DNA of 64,000 nucleotides, taken from contig CALTCK010000004.1 of NCBI GenBank assembly GCA_943842625.1, forward strand, positions 41,441-105,440. Direction: 5' to 3'. The notes beneath the pieces are model-generated. The model saw only the letters and a program-made list of their open reading frames with translations, searched no databases and had not been told where the DNA came from. The DNA comes from an uncultured Flavobacteriaceae bacterium. GTDB lineage: Bacteria; Bacteroidota; Bacteroidia; Flavobacteriales; Flavobacteriaceae. A program made the translations under genes and the position numbers. Shown here in pieces: positions 11,497 to 22,387 of the stretch; within the stretch, counting starts at the first letter, position 1; the number at the start of each line of letters is the position of its first letter.

Positions 11497-13157
11497 TTAA
11501 TTTTTTTAGGATGGTAATATTTATTATTTGGAAAACCTTCCCTTAAAACTAAATCACATTTTCTTTCTAGATTTGGATTAACCCTTAAATGTATAGATCC
11601 ATTTTTATTTGGCTTTAAAACTGTATTTTCTCCTATTACAATCCTATTTTTAGCCTCTAAATTAAAAATTACACTCTCTGAAAAAACTTGATTCTCAATA
11701 AGAACGTTTTTTGATAAAGCTGTTAACTTTAGATTCCATCTATTAAAATTTTGATTTGAAATACGAGTGATCTCCGTCTCTGTATACAAATCATAAACCA
11801 TTTTTACAGCTCTCCCAATATGCAAAGATCCAGACCCATAATTATTTTTGTAGGGTTTATTTGCTTCTATATAATCAATATTAGTTGAGGTTAATTTTAG
11901 AATCGTCTCTATTTCTTGAAGCGGTAAACAAGGATTTAATGAAAGCATTAAACCAATAGTTCCAGTAACAAAAGGTGCAGTAGATGAGGTTGCTTCTAAT
12001 GTATATAACTCTTCTTGATTTAAAGCAAATGAAGAATATCTAAATAGATCTACTGAAGGAGCTAAAATATCAACCTTTTTATTCAATGTGGTAATAGAAA
12101 CAGGCCATATATGATGTTTTTTTAAAGTGTCGTTATCCTTAAAACCTACAGTTCTACCTACGTAATTTTTAATATTTGCAGCATAAGGATTTCTTTTTTC
12201 ACTCATCAAGATATTCTCTTCAACTGAATCGTACCGATGCATCACAGAAGAGACCGAAATTACATTATCGTAAGAGGAAGGGAAATAGAATACTTCTCCC
12301 TTACTTTTTGACCAGTCTTGATTACCTGCAGCAGCTACTAAAATGGTTCCATTCTCAAACATTTCATTAATTACATCCTGCGCTGTCTGATAGTATGAGG
12401 TTAAGGCCCAGCTACAATTAATTACTTTCACTCCCATCGCTGATAATTCTAGGAGTTGTTTTAAAGTTTTAGCATCGTAATAATGGGTTGTATAAATACT
12501 ACAATCATAACAAATACCAGTAGTGCCATAAGCATTATTCCCTTGACCAGCAGCAATGGAAGCAACCCCTGAACCATGCCCTTTAGCTTTGGATGATTTT
12601 TTTATAACAGTAGTCTTAGCTAAAAAATCTTTATCGGTTATTTCCACCTGTCCATCAGACAAACCAATAATCATATCTTTAGATCCAGTTGTATAGTACC
12701 AAGCTTGAGGGGCTCCCACAAAGTCAAAATAATCCAAATTAACCGCTAAACCTTTATTGGCACCAATCGTACTTGTTAGACCGTAATCATTAGGTTCGAA
12801 TATTTTTTTATCAGTTTCCATGATAATTTCTCCAAAATCAAATTTTTCTGAAGCATTGATTAATAAATCTTCCAATAACTGCTCATCGTTTACTACTACA
12901 AAAAAAGTTCTTTTGAGACTTGATTTTTTGGCATTTTTATAGGATTTTTTGAATTCTGATATTGTATACGCTGCAAATATTTTTTTTAAATTTTCGTTAT
13001 CGCCCCGATAGGTTAACAAATTATTGAACCTATCAAATTTGGGCACGAAAGAATCCGAAGTTGCTCTTATATAAAACCAGCTTTCATTTTGTGAATAAAC
13101 ATTATTGATTAGTCCAAAAAACAAAAAAATAAGAATATTCAAATAGTTGGTACGCAT
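11493..13157 (-). CDS. S8 family (subtilisin-like) serine peptidase
   Basis: GLSDGQV, GHGSGVASIAAG, ATSSTAPFVTGTIGL catalytic segments; signal peptide. Confidence 0.88.
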   Translation of the reverse strand: MRTNYLNILIFLFFGLINNVYSQNESWFYIRATSDSFVPKFDRFNNLLTYRGDNENLKKIFAAYTISEFKKSYKNAKKSSLKRTFFVVVNDEQLLEDLLINASEKFDFGEIIMETDKKIFEPNDYGLTSTIGANKGLAVNLDYFDFVGAPQAWYYTTGSKDMIIGLSDGQVEITDKDFLAKTTVIKKSSKAKGHGSGVASIAAGQGNNAYGTTGICYDCSIYTTHYYDAKTLKQLLELSAMGVKVINCSWALTSYYQTAQDVINEMFENGTILVAAAGNQDWSKSKGEVFYFPSSYDNVISVSSVMHRYDSVEENILMSEKRNPYAANIKNYVGRTVGFKDNDTLKKHHIWPVSITTLNKKVDILAPSVDLFRYSSFALNQEELYTLEATSSTAPFVTGTIGLMLSLNPCLPLQEIETILKLTSTNIDYIEANKPYKNNYGSGSLHIGRAVKMVYDLYTETEITRISNQNFNRWNLKLTALSKNVLIENQVFSESVIFNLEAKNRIVIGENTVLKPNKNGSIHLRVNPNLERKCDLVLREGFPNNKYYHPKKIN

Positions 13158-13244
13158 CTTAAAAGATTATTTAAATAATGTTAGTTATTTTTCATTCCAA
13201 GATATAAAGACTTTATTATATATTGTAAATTAGCCTCTATAAAT

Positions 13245-14135
13245 ATGCTTTCAATTTTAATACCAACATATAATTATTCAATTGTAGCGCTTGTTAAAAG
13301 TGTTCATCAACAAGCTACAAAAGCGAAAATTCCTTTTGAAATAAACGTGTTGGATGATTGTTCTACAGACTTAGACATATCGATTGATAACGAGCGTATC
13401 AAAAAATTAAATTTTTGTAGTTTTCAAAAAAATGAAAAAAATATAGGGAGAACAGCTAGCAGAAATCTTTTAGCTGCTATGTCAAGCTACGAGTTACTAT
13501 TATTTTTAGACGCAGATGTGTTGCCAAAGTATGATGATTTTATCAGCAGATTTGAATTGCATAAATTTCAAGATTCTAAAATTATTTTTGGTGGGGTTTG
13601 TTATAAACTTGATAAACCAAATAAAGATCTTATTTTGAGATGGAAATATGGTCATAAAAAAGAGACTAAAAGTGTAGCAGAGCGACAAAAAAAACCGTAT
13701 TCTGTTGTTTCTTCGAGTTTATTAATTGATAAAGAGGTTTTCTTCAAAAACAATACCTCAAAATCAAATACTTATGGTTTGGATATTTTATTTTCAGGAA
13801 ACTTATTAAAACACAAAATAAAAGTTAAACACATTGACAACCCTGTTTTTCATCTTGGTCTTGAAAGAAGTAGTGTTTTTTTAAACAAATCTCTTCAAGC
13901 TGTTAAATCTACTTATATACTTGAACAAAATAATCAAATAGAAAAAGATACACGCCCCCTACAACAGAGCTATCAAAAATTGAAAAAATGGAAATTAATT
14001 AGTTTGGTTAATGTAATATTAAATCAATTTTATAAAATTATCGAATCGAATCTTCTATCAAATCATCCCTCCATATTTTTATTTGATTTATATCGGCTCA
14101 ACTATTTTATTGAATTGAAAAAAAACAAAAATTAA
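13245..14135 (+). CDS. glycosyltransferase family 2
   Basis: MLSILIPTYNYS; ELLLFLDADVLPKYDDF. Confidence 0.88.
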   Translation: MLSILIPTYNYSIVALVKSVHQQATKAKIPFEINVLDDCSTDLDISIDNERIKKLNFCSFQKNEKNIGRTASRNLLAAMSSYELLLFLDADVLPKYDDFISRFELHKFQDSKIIFGGVCYKLDKPNKDLILRWKYGHKKETKSVAERQKKPYSVVSSSLLIDKEVFFKNNTSKSNTYGLDILFSGNLLKHKIKVKHIDNPVFHLGLERSSVFLNKSLQAVKSTYILEQNNQIEKDTRPLQQSYQKLKKWKLISLVNVILNQFYKIIESNLLSNHPSIFLFDLYRLNYFIELKKNKN

Positions 14136-15080
14136 ATGCCTAGGTTTTCAGTAATAATACCAATTTATAACAAAGAAAAGGATGTTGAAACTACTATTAA
14201 AAGTGTTTTAAATCAAACCTATATAGATTATGAGATCATTCTAGTCGACGATGGCTCCACTGATAATAGTTTGAATATAGTTAATGCTATTGAAGACGAT
14301 CGTATCCAAATTTTCACAAAACAAAACGAAGGGGTTTCAAAGACAAGAAACTACGGAATTACAAAGGCTAAAGCAGAGTATATAGCTTTCTTGGATGCCG
14401 ATGATTATTGGTATCCGAATCATTTGGAGATACTTCATAATTTAATTAAAAAATTCCCTGAAAAAGCCTGGTATGCAACTGCCTACGAAAAAAGATTTCA
14501 TACTAATTTTAAAAGTCCAATGAATTCTCCAATTTTAACTAAAGGAAAGGATTGGTCTGGAAAAATAGATAATTATTTTAAATATTGCCTTGTAGATTCC
14601 CTAGCTTGGACTTCTGCTGTTTGTATGAAAAAAGATTTTTTATTAGCCCTTAATGGTTTTGATTTTATGATAACTCATGGGGCTGGTGAAGATACTGACC
14701 TTTGGATAAGAGCGGCTTTAAAGTCACCGCTAATATTTTCAAATAACATTACAGCAACTCATAATTTAGATGGCAGCAACAGAATTTCAAATACACCGAC
14801 ACTAAAAAGAACCTATATGGATTTAGATAACTATGAAGGTGATTCAAAAAACAATAGGTATCTCAAAAAATATTTAGATTTGAATCGTTATTCATTTGCC
14901 ATACAACACAAAATCTCTAATGACTATGATTCTTTTAATAACTATGTTGAGAAATTAAATGTCAGAAATTTAAACTCAAAACAACGATTACTTTTGAAGT
15001 TACCCACAATTTGTTTACGCCTATTATTAAATTTAAAAAATAAAATGGAGCTAATTGGATGCAGATTAAGCTCCTTTTAG
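14136..15080 (+). CDS. glycosyltransferase family 2
   Basis: FSVIIPIYNKEKDVETTIKSVLNQTYIDYEIILVDDGSTDNS; AFLDADDYW. Confidence 0.92.
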   Translation: MPRFSVIIPIYNKEKDVETTIKSVLNQTYIDYEIILVDDGSTDNSLNIVNAIEDDRIQIFTKQNEGVSKTRNYGITKAKAEYIAFLDADDYWYPNHLEILHNLIKKFPEKAWYATAYEKRFHTNFKSPMNSPILTKGKDWSGKIDNYFKYCLVDSLAWTSAVCMKKDFLLALNGFDFMITHGAGEDTDLWIRAALKSPLIFSNNITATHNLDGSNRISNTPTLKRTYMDLDNYEGDSKNNRYLKKYLDLNRYSFAIQHKISNDYDSFNNYVEKLNVRNLNSKQRLLLKLPTICLRLLLNLKNKMELIGCRLSSF

Positions 15081-15479
15081 ATTTCTAAAATCCTGATAAT
15101 CCCTTATATAATCGCCTTCATCAAATTCTCCAGAGGATAAAACCAAACAGACAGCTCCAGAAGAAAAATCCTCTAGTTCTCTCCATATTCCTGTTGGTAA
15201 CAACAAACCTTTATTTGGTTTGTTTAATAAAAAAGATTTTTTTTGAGAACCATTGTCTAGGGTTACATTAAAACTGCCACTCAATGCAATTAAAAACTCT
15301 AATTGTTCTTTATGAGCATGTCCTCCTCGGTACGAATCGCTCGGTACATCAAACAAATAATAAACTCTCTTTATTGGGTAAGGTAGACACTCCTTTTCAA
15401 CGACTGCCAAATTTCCACGAGCATCAGTTATGGTTGGTATATCGGTGAGTGTTATTTCTTCTAAATTACGGTAATTCAT
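15066..15479 (-). CDS. FdtA/QdtA-like sugar 3,4-ketoisomerase (WxcM-like cupin)
   Basis: DARGNLAVVEKECLPYPIKRVYYLFDVPSDSYRGGHAHKEQLEFLIALSGSFNVTLD. Confidence 0.88.
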   Translation of the reverse strand: MNYRNLEEITLTDIPTITDARGNLAVVEKECLPYPIKRVYYLFDVPSDSYRGGHAHKEQLEFLIALSGSFNVTLDNGSQKKSFLLNKPNKGLLLPTGIWRELEDFSSGAVCLVLSSGEFDEGDYIRDYQDFRNLKGA

Positions 15480-16569
15480 TTTTTAAATAATTAGTCCATT
15501 GCGCAGCAATATTTTCAATTTTTAAGTGTTCGATACTTTTTTCAGCATTTTGTTTACAGTGAAGATACAACTCTTCTTCTAAAACAAAACGATTATATGC
15601 CTTCGATAGTTTACTACCATCAAAATTTTCTATTAGTAAGCCATTATCTTCATGTTTAATTATTTCATTTGGACCACTTTCACAGTCAACTGAAATTACT
15701 GGGGTACCAGCAGATAAAGATTCGATTAGCACTCTAGGAAAACCTTCGTATCTACTCGTTAAGGTTAAGAACTTAGCATTTTTTAAGTAAGGATAAACAT
15801 TAGGGGTAAATGGAAGTATTTCAACTAGGTCCACTAATTCTAAGTCCTTAATTTTTTGCATCAACCAATTTTTATCAGGGCCATCTCCTAAAATTTTTAA
15901 TTTGATAGTGTATTCTGGCAATACCGAATTTTTATAAGCTGTTAATAATAAGGTTAAATTTTTTACTGCCTCTTCAATTCTACCTAAATATAAAATATAG
16001 TTGTCTTTTATGAGTAGCGCATTACTTTTATCAAATTCTGCAATGGGGTTGTAAATAGCTATCGCTTTATTGGTATGGTAGCTATTATTTATAGTTGTCG
16101 AAATTGCCTTAGAGACCCCTATTATTCCTTTACAGGTATTTATCATTTTTTTTCTAACATAACTAGTATCTGGAAAGTATTGAGAGAGCTTAAAACTCCT
16201 TACCACATATAGTATGTTATTCCCTTTATAAAGATAGTTTAGATAAAATAATTCTTTGAGCGCAAATTGACGATTCCTGTTATCTATAATGTAATCGAAA
16301 TTTTCATTTTTTATTATACTCTTAAATTTTTTAAATCTCAAAAATCGACTAAAAATAGAATCTTTTTTTAGTTTATTTAATCCAAGATTAATTAAATTTC
16401 CAGCAAATGGATAATCGATAGCATCGTTTAAAGTTACCAAATGAACCTCAAAACCACTGGAGTGAAGCATTTTTGATAATAGCGCAGTAGACCGCTCTGC
16501 TCCTCCTTTGGATAGTGAAATAGTAACAATACAAATTTTAATTTTTTTATCGTTTCTATTTTGGGTCAT
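15466..16569 (-). CDS. glycosyltransferase family 4
   Basis: IVTISLSKGGAERSTALL; YEGFPRVLIESLSAGTPVISVDCESGPNEII. Confidence 0.9.
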   Translation of the reverse strand: MTQNRNDKKIKICIVTISLSKGGAERSTALLSKMLHSSGFEVHLVTLNDAIDYPFAGNLINLGLNKLKKDSIFSRFLRFKKFKSIIKNENFDYIIDNRNRQFALKELFYLNYLYKGNNILYVVRSFKLSQYFPDTSYVRKKMINTCKGIIGVSKAISTTINNSYHTNKAIAIYNPIAEFDKSNALLIKDNYILYLGRIEEAVKNLTLLLTAYKNSVLPEYTIKLKILGDGPDKNWLMQKIKDLELVDLVEILPFTPNVYPYLKNAKFLTLTSRYEGFPRVLIESLSAGTPVISVDCESGPNEIIKHEDNGLLIENFDGSKLSKAYNRFVLEEELYLHCKQNAEKSIEHLKIENIAAQWTNYLKNELP

Positions 16570-16619
16570 TAATTATTGTATTTTTAAACGCAATTTGATT
16601 CGTCAAATATACCATAAAA

Positions 16620-17756
16620 ATGAAGATACTTTTAGTTGGAGAATACAGTAGGTTGCACAATTCGTTAAAAGAAGGGTTAATTGAATTGGGGCATCAGGTA
16701 ACAATTATAGCTACAGGAGATCATTTCAAGAGCTATCCTGTAGACATAAAACTCAATAGAAATTTCAATAAAGGTTTTGCTAAAAAATTAAAAGTTTTTA
16801 TTTATAAATTATCAAGAATTGATATCACTTCAGTATCTATAAAAAATCAATTTTTCAAAAATAAAGACCAATTAAAAGATTTTGACATCGTTCATTTAAT
16901 TAATGAAAGTCCAATTGGTGTAGCTCCAAAGTATGAAATTGAATTCATATCCTTTTTAAAAAAACACAACAAAAAACTTTATTTACTTTCATGTGGAGCT
17001 GATTATATAAGTGTAAAGCATTCTTTTGACAAAAAACCAGCATATTCTATTTTGGAGCCTTATTTTAAAAATAAAACATCCAGTAAAAGTTTTGATCCCA
17101 TTCTTAAATATTTAAAACCAGCATATCAATCACTTCATCAATTTGTATTTAATACCGTTGAAGGTGTTGTTTCTTCAGATTTAGATTATCACATCCCTTT
17201 AAAAGGGCACCCTAAATATTTGGGATTAATAGCTAACCCAATAAATATTGAGTTATTAAAATTCACGCCCTTAAAAATTAAAGAAAAAGTAATCATTTTT
17301 CACGGTATCAATAGAGCAAATTATTTTAAAAAGGGAAGTGATTATTTTGAGGAAGCTTTAGAAATTATTCAAAATAAATTTCCGAATAAAGTTGAAATAA
17401 AAATTGTAGAAAATTTACCCTATACTAAATACATTAAAACCTATAACGAAGCACATATTGTTTTAGATCAAGTATTAGCTTATGACCAAGGTTATAATGC
17501 CTTAGAGGCTATGTCTAAAGGCAAGGTAGTTTTTACTGGTGCTGAAAAGGAATTCTATGAATTTTATAATCTCAACAAAAAAGTTGCAGTTAATGCATTA
17601 CCGGATGCTCAAAAAATTGCAGATGCGCTAGAAGAATTAATATTAAATCCAAATCAAATAATAGCTATAGGTAAAAATGCCAGAGAATTTATAGAGAAAG
17701 AACATCACTATATAAATTCTGCTCAAAAATATTTGGATACGTGGAGGTCTACTTAA
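16620..17756 (+). CDS. glycosyltransferase (GT-B fold)
   Basis: MKILLVGEYSRLHNSLKEGLIELGHQVTII; YDQGYNALEAMSKGKVVFTGAEKEF. Confidence 0.75.
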   Translation: MKILLVGEYSRLHNSLKEGLIELGHQVTIIATGDHFKSYPVDIKLNRNFNKGFAKKLKVFIYKLSRIDITSVSIKNQFFKNKDQLKDFDIVHLINESPIGVAPKYEIEFISFLKKHNKKLYLLSCGADYISVKHSFDKKPAYSILEPYFKNKTSSKSFDPILKYLKPAYQSLHQFVFNTVEGVVSSDLDYHIPLKGHPKYLGLIANPINIELLKFTPLKIKEKVIIFHGINRANYFKKGSDYFEEALEIIQNKFPNKVEIKIVENLPYTKYIKTYNEAHIVLDQVLAYDQGYNALEAMSKGKVVFTGAEKEFYEFYNLNKKVAVNALPDAQKIADALEELILNPNQIIAIGKNAREFIEKEHHYINSAQKYLDTWRST

Positions 17757-18501
17757 ATAGTATTAAATTTTTCTCTAATCGTTCCTTTTCCCCTTCCCAA
17801 TCTCTAGAAACATTTTCTTTTAAAAGTTTTGCTGGTATTCCTCCTATTAAAATATTTTCTCCAAGAGTTGTATAATCTTTATTACATAATGTATTGGACG
17901 CGATTGTGCAATTGTTTGGAGTAATGGTTCCTTGCATGATCGTAACACGATTACTGACAAAGTTATATTTACCAAGTTTAATTGGGGCATTCATTAGGAA
18001 TCGTTCTCCTGTTTCAGTATTAAACATGGTATGAAAATTAGTATCAATTAGTTGCGCTTCCGATCCAATGCGTGCACACTCCTCTAAAATAATTTTTTCT
18101 TTACATATTATTTTTCCGTTGGAAGCCATCGAGGATAAATGTCCAAACTCACAAATAGCATCAGAAGCTACATACACAAAATAATCAATACCAAATTGAA
18201 CGTGTCCCTTAAATGTAAGGGTTCCGTCAAGAACTAATTGAGCTGTTTTTTTTGATTGTGAAACCAATTCATAGCGTTGCCCGAAACCTATCATTGCTTT
18301 TTTAATGGGAGCCTCTATTGTTATAATTCCTTTTAAACTAGAAAGTTTTACTTTTCCGTAAAAATAGACAGGTAATTTTCTTGCGATTGCAAAAGGAAAC
18401 ATTTTAAAGTTAAAATAATACGTTTTTAACCAATTAACGGACCAAAAAAAGTTGTTTTTCTTTTTAAAATACCTGTAACTATTTTTTAAAAATTGTATCA
18501 T
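17749..18501 (-). CDS. left-handed beta-helix acyltransferase-like protein
   Basis: Hexapeptide-repeat-like stretch KLGKYNFVSNRVTIMQGTITPNNCTIASNTLCNKDYTTLGENILIGGIPAKLLKEN. Confidence 0.75.
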   Translation of the reverse strand: MIQFLKNSYRYFKKKNNFFWSVNWLKTYYFNFKMFPFAIARKLPVYFYGKVKLSSLKGIITIEAPIKKAMIGFGQRYELVSQSKKTAQLVLDGTLTFKGHVQFGIDYFVYVASDAICEFGHLSSMASNGKIICKEKIILEECARIGSEAQLIDTNFHTMFNTETGERFLMNAPIKLGKYNFVSNRVTIMQGTITPNNCTIASNTLCNKDYTTLGENILIGGIPAKLLKENVSRDWEGEKERLEKNLILFK

Positions 18502-19997
18502 TTTTTTCTTTTCAAAATACCTTTCAAATATTCTTTAATTGCTATCTTTTTATCTAATTCCCTATAGGAATAGGTGCAGGATAATAAAATCACAAATACC
18601 ATTAAGCTGTATTTTATTATTGGATTTGATATCATTGTAATAGAAAATGCTGCAAGACATAATATTACCGTAAAGGTAAATATTTTATAGAAACCTTTTT
18701 CAAAATAAAAATCATAACGGTAGTAAGTAATAATTCTTATAATAATATAATGGATAATATAATATATAAAAAAGCTAAAACCAATACCTTCAAGGCCTTC
18801 GTAATGATAACCTAAAACATTAAAAAGTAATAGAATTGCATTAAAACCAATAGCTGTTTTAATAAAAACTTTCGAGTCTCCTTTTGCAATGATCATATAC
18901 CCCATAGACCAGGAAACAGCCTTAAAAATCATTCCCAAGATTCCCCAAGTAACCATAGTAACAATAGGGGAAAACTCATTAGAATATAAAATTACAATAA
19001 TTAATGGAGCAAATGCCAAAAATACAACTATGATAGGCGTAATAAGTAATATAGCAACAATTGCTTGTTCTAATACTGTTTTTCTTAGTTTAATTATATC
19101 ATTAGCAATTTCAGAAAGCCTAGGAAAATAATCTGTTCCCATGGCATTAAAAATAATACCCACATAAGAATTTAGAATTACAAAACCAGCACTATATAAA
19201 CCTACATCTATTAAACCTAATTCTTCAGTTTCGTTAGCTGAACCAATATAAATCCGTATGATATAGGCAACCAATAAAGTGATCATACTACTCAAACTCA
19301 GCATAATACCTAGGTTAATCATTCCTTTACCTTCTGAAACAGCTTCTTTTCTTGAAATAGTTACATGTTCAATTACTAACTTTTGAGAATAATAATAAGT
19401 AAAAACAAAACTCATAAAAGTTGCAATTATAATTGCAGGAACGATGGCATCGATTCTAAAAAAATAATACAACGGAAGTGTAATTAATAAACCAATAATA
19501 TTCCCTAAAAGATTTGCTTTTGCAAGGTATTGAAGCTTTCTTAAACCTTGCAAAATTGCTAATTGACTGCTTGATAATTGCTTAAATAAAAGTGCAATAG
19601 ATATCCATATAAATGAAATGGTATAATCTTTATTACCAAATGCTATTTCACTTAACCATGGAGATAATGCGATCATTAAAATAACTCCTAAGGTTATTGT
19701 CAACCAGACCAATTTCTTTAGAATACTGATAGTTTTAGCAACACTTTTCGAATTTGAATTAGTATTCGCTAATGAGATATCTTTAACAGCACTTCGCTCT
19801 AAACCTAAATTAGTAAGTCCATTTATCAACTCCATAGTGGTTAGCAATAAATTTGAAATCCCCATACCAATAGGGCCAATTAATAACGCTATTGCTTTAG
19901 AACGTATTAACCTTAATATAATATTAATAACTTGAACACCTCCAAAAAGCGAAGTTGCATTTAACACCTTACGATATGATTGTTGGTTATCGTTCAC
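18498..19997 (-). CDS. polysaccharide flippase (Wzx-like)
   Basis: Polytopic membrane protein; IIRLIRSKAIALLIGPIGMGISNLL. Confidence 0.8.
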   Translation of the reverse strand: MNDNQQSYRKVLNATSLFGGVQVINIILRLIRSKAIALLIGPIGMGISNLLLTTMELINGLTNLGLERSAVKDISLANTNSNSKSVAKTISILKKLVWLTITLGVILMIALSPWLSEIAFGNKDYTISFIWISIALLFKQLSSSQLAILQGLRKLQYLAKANLLGNIIGLLITLPLYYFFRIDAIVPAIIIATFMSFVFTYYYSQKLVIEHVTISRKEAVSEGKGMINLGIMLSLSSMITLLVAYIIRIYIGSANETEELGLIDVGLYSAGFVILNSYVGIIFNAMGTDYFPRLSEIANDIIKLRKTVLEQAIVAILLITPIIVVFLAFAPLIIVILYSNEFSPIVTMVTWGILGMIFKAVSWSMGYMIIAKGDSKVFIKTAIGFNAILLLFNVLGYHYEGLEGIGFSFFIYYIIHYIIIRIITYYRYDFYFEKGFYKIFTFTVILCLAAFSITMISNPIIKYSLMVFVILLSCTYSYRELDKKIAIKEYLKGILKRKK

Positions 19998-21285
19998 TAT
20001 TCTCGGAAATTTTTTGCATATTAAAATATCTAAATACTAAATAAAACACGACTATTAACATGACAACTGATCTGATCAAATGAGCCATCACAACACCTTC
20101 AATCCCATAAAAGTTAACTAAATAACGTGCTGAAAAATAAAATAATGCCAAGGATAAAATCTCCGTAAATATGAAGTTTCTAACCATTTTTTTTGCAATA
20201 AATTGATGACTCAAAACTAAGGTTGCTAATTTTAAAAAATCTGCGGTTAATTGCCATTTAAATAAGGGGGACATCGCAGTAAAATCTGGGTAAATAAATA
20301 AAATTACATAGTCTCTAAAAACATAAACCAATAGCATCCCCATTCCAAATAAAGGAAGTAACGTTTTGTAAATCGTTTTCAATTCTAAAACAAATCCTTT
20401 TCTTGTATGGATACTGGCAAATTTAGGAATCACGTATAAGGAGAAAATTGAAGCTGAAAAAACCATGTAATTTTTGGAAATAAAGGTCATTGCTGTCCAT
20501 ATTCCAGAGTCTGCTTCTGTAATTCTATTACGAATCATAGTCCGAATGTCAATTTCTACAAAGCTCAATAAACCAGTAGACACAAAAGACATTAAGGTAA
20601 ATGCTAGCAATTCTTTAGCGAAAGGAATTTTAAAACTCAACTCCGAAAAGTGAACATATTCCTTTAAAGTTTTAAAAAAAATATAACATAAAACCAGAAA
20701 CTGAACGGTGGGAGTTATTGCAATAGCTATTAAAGCTCCATCAATATTATAATTAACTAAAAATAAAATGAGGAGTATCGCCCCCAACAAGTAGCTGATT
20801 AAATCAATTTTTGCAAAATTTTTATACTTGGATAAGCCATGAACGACTCCATTAAAAACACGGTAAGTTGCAATAAATGGAACGATCACTGCTAACAATT
20901 TAATTAAGTATTCAAAATCTACAGTACCAAATAAATAAGAACTTAAAAAAGTCGCATTGAAGAAAAGTAGTAAGGAAGTTACTACGATTCCAAGTGTGGT
21001 AAAAACGAAGGCAGTGGAAAACATTTTTTGTAGCTGTTCTTCATCATCTTTGTATTCAGAAACATATTTAGTTACTCCATTAAAAATACCTCCTGTGGAG
21101 GTAGAAGTTAATAATACCGTAAAGTTTCGAAGTTGTCCAATCTTAGAAATTCCTTCTTCCCCTACTAATTCTGCAAGAAAACGCTGTATAAAAAGAGAAA
21201 TTACCAATCGAATACTAATAACAACTGCATTTAAAGAGGTCATCTTCAACAATAAATTTTCTCTTAAAACTTTAGGAATTTTCAA
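19987..21285 (-). CDS. second O-antigen translocase/flippase (Wzx-like)
   Basis: Polytopic; FLAELVGEEGISKIGQLRNFTVLLTSTSTGGIFNGVTKYVSEY. Confidence 0.8.
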   Translation of the reverse strand: MKIPKVLRENLLLKMTSLNAVVISIRLVISLFIQRFLAELVGEEGISKIGQLRNFTVLLTSTSTGGIFNGVTKYVSEYKDDEEQLQKMFSTAFVFTTLGIVVTSLLLFFNATFLSSYLFGTVDFEYLIKLLAVIVPFIATYRVFNGVVHGLSKYKNFAKIDLISYLLGAILLILFLVNYNIDGALIAIAITPTVQFLVLCYIFFKTLKEYVHFSELSFKIPFAKELLAFTLMSFVSTGLLSFVEIDIRTMIRNRITEADSGIWTAMTFISKNYMVFSASIFSLYVIPKFASIHTRKGFVLELKTIYKTLLPLFGMGMLLVYVFRDYVILFIYPDFTAMSPLFKWQLTADFLKLATLVLSHQFIAKKMVRNFIFTEILSLALFYFSARYLVNFYGIEGVVMAHLIRSVVMLIVVFYLVFRYFNMQKISENSER

Positions 21286-21286
21286 A

Positions 21287-22387
21287 TTAAAATGAGTTTA
21301 GAACTTCAATTATTTTTTGAACCTCGTTGTTGTTCAGTACTGGACTTATTGGAATACTTAGTACTTGTTGGTGAATTTTTTCAGTAATAGGAAAATTTAA
21401 ATTAGAAAAATCTATAAAGGCTTCCTGTTGGTGCGGCGGAATGGGATAATGTATTAAATATCCAACTTCGTGTTTTGTAAGATGAGCAATCATCGCTTCT
21501 CTGTTAGATATTTGAATTACAAACAAATGAAAAACATGCCCCTTTTTATTAATTATGGTAGGTAATTTAATCTTTGGATTGCAAATTTCAGCAATATATC
21601 GATGAGCTATCTCTTGCCTTCTTATATTATCTTGCTTCAAATAGGGCAACTTTACTCTTAAAAGAGCAGCCTGAATATCGTCAAGTCTTGAGTTAAAACC
21701 TATGTAGTCGTTCACATATTTAGAGGAGGATCCGTAATTTCTTAATTTTCTGATTACCTCAGCTAATTCTGGATCATTGGTAGTGATAGCTCCAGCATCT
21801 CCCAATGCTCCTAGATTTTTAGTTGGATAAAAACTAAATCCTGCGGCATCTCCTAGATTACCTGCTAAATGCCCTGTATTTGCTGTTGCGCCGTGGGCCT
21901 GTGCGGCATCTTCAATTACTAATAAATTATGATCGGCAGCAATTTGATTGATCGCATCCATTGGAGCTAATTGTCCATACAGATGTACCGGAAGAATTGC
22001 CTTGGTTTTATTACTAATTGAACGCGATATAGCTTCTAAATTAAAATTAAACATAGTTGCTTCAGATTCTACCAAGATTGGCTTTAAACCAGCTTGTTTA
22101 ATGGCTAGTATGGTAGCTATATAAGTATTTGATGCAACCAAAACCTCATCCTTATTTTTTAATTTTCCAAGGGTTTTGTAGCCCTCGAGAATCAATCGAA
22201 GCGCATCTAGGCCATTCCCAACACCTATGCAGTATTTTGTTCCACAAAAAGTAGCAAATTCTTTTTCGAATGATGTGACATTGGATCCTAAAATATAATA
22301 TCCAGCATCTAAAAAATCAGTGAACTTATTTTTAAATTCCTTTTCAAATCGATGATTCATTTTATGTAAATCTAAAAAAGGGATCAT
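21287..22387 (-). CDS. DegT/DnrJ/EryC1 aminotransferase (FdtB-like)
   Basis: [58 protein letters not shown]-lysine segment. Confidence 0.92.
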   Translation of the reverse strand: MIPFLDLHKMNHRFEKEFKNKFTDFLDAGYYILGSNVTSFEKEFATFCGTKYCIGVGNGLDALRLILEGYKTLGKLKNKDEVLVASNTYIATILAIKQAGLKPILVESEATMFNFNLEAISRSISNKTKAILPVHLYGQLAPMDAINQIAADHNLLVIEDAAQAHGATANTGHLAGNLGDAAGFSFYPTKNLGALGDAGAITTNDPELAEVIRKLRNYGSSSKYVNDYIGFNSRLDDIQAALLRVKLPYLKQDNIRRQEIAHRYIAEICNPKIKLPTIINKKGHVFHLFVIQISNREAMIAHLTKHEVGYLIHYPIPPHQQEAFIDFSNLNFPITEKIHQQVLSIPISPVLNNNEVQKIIEVLNSF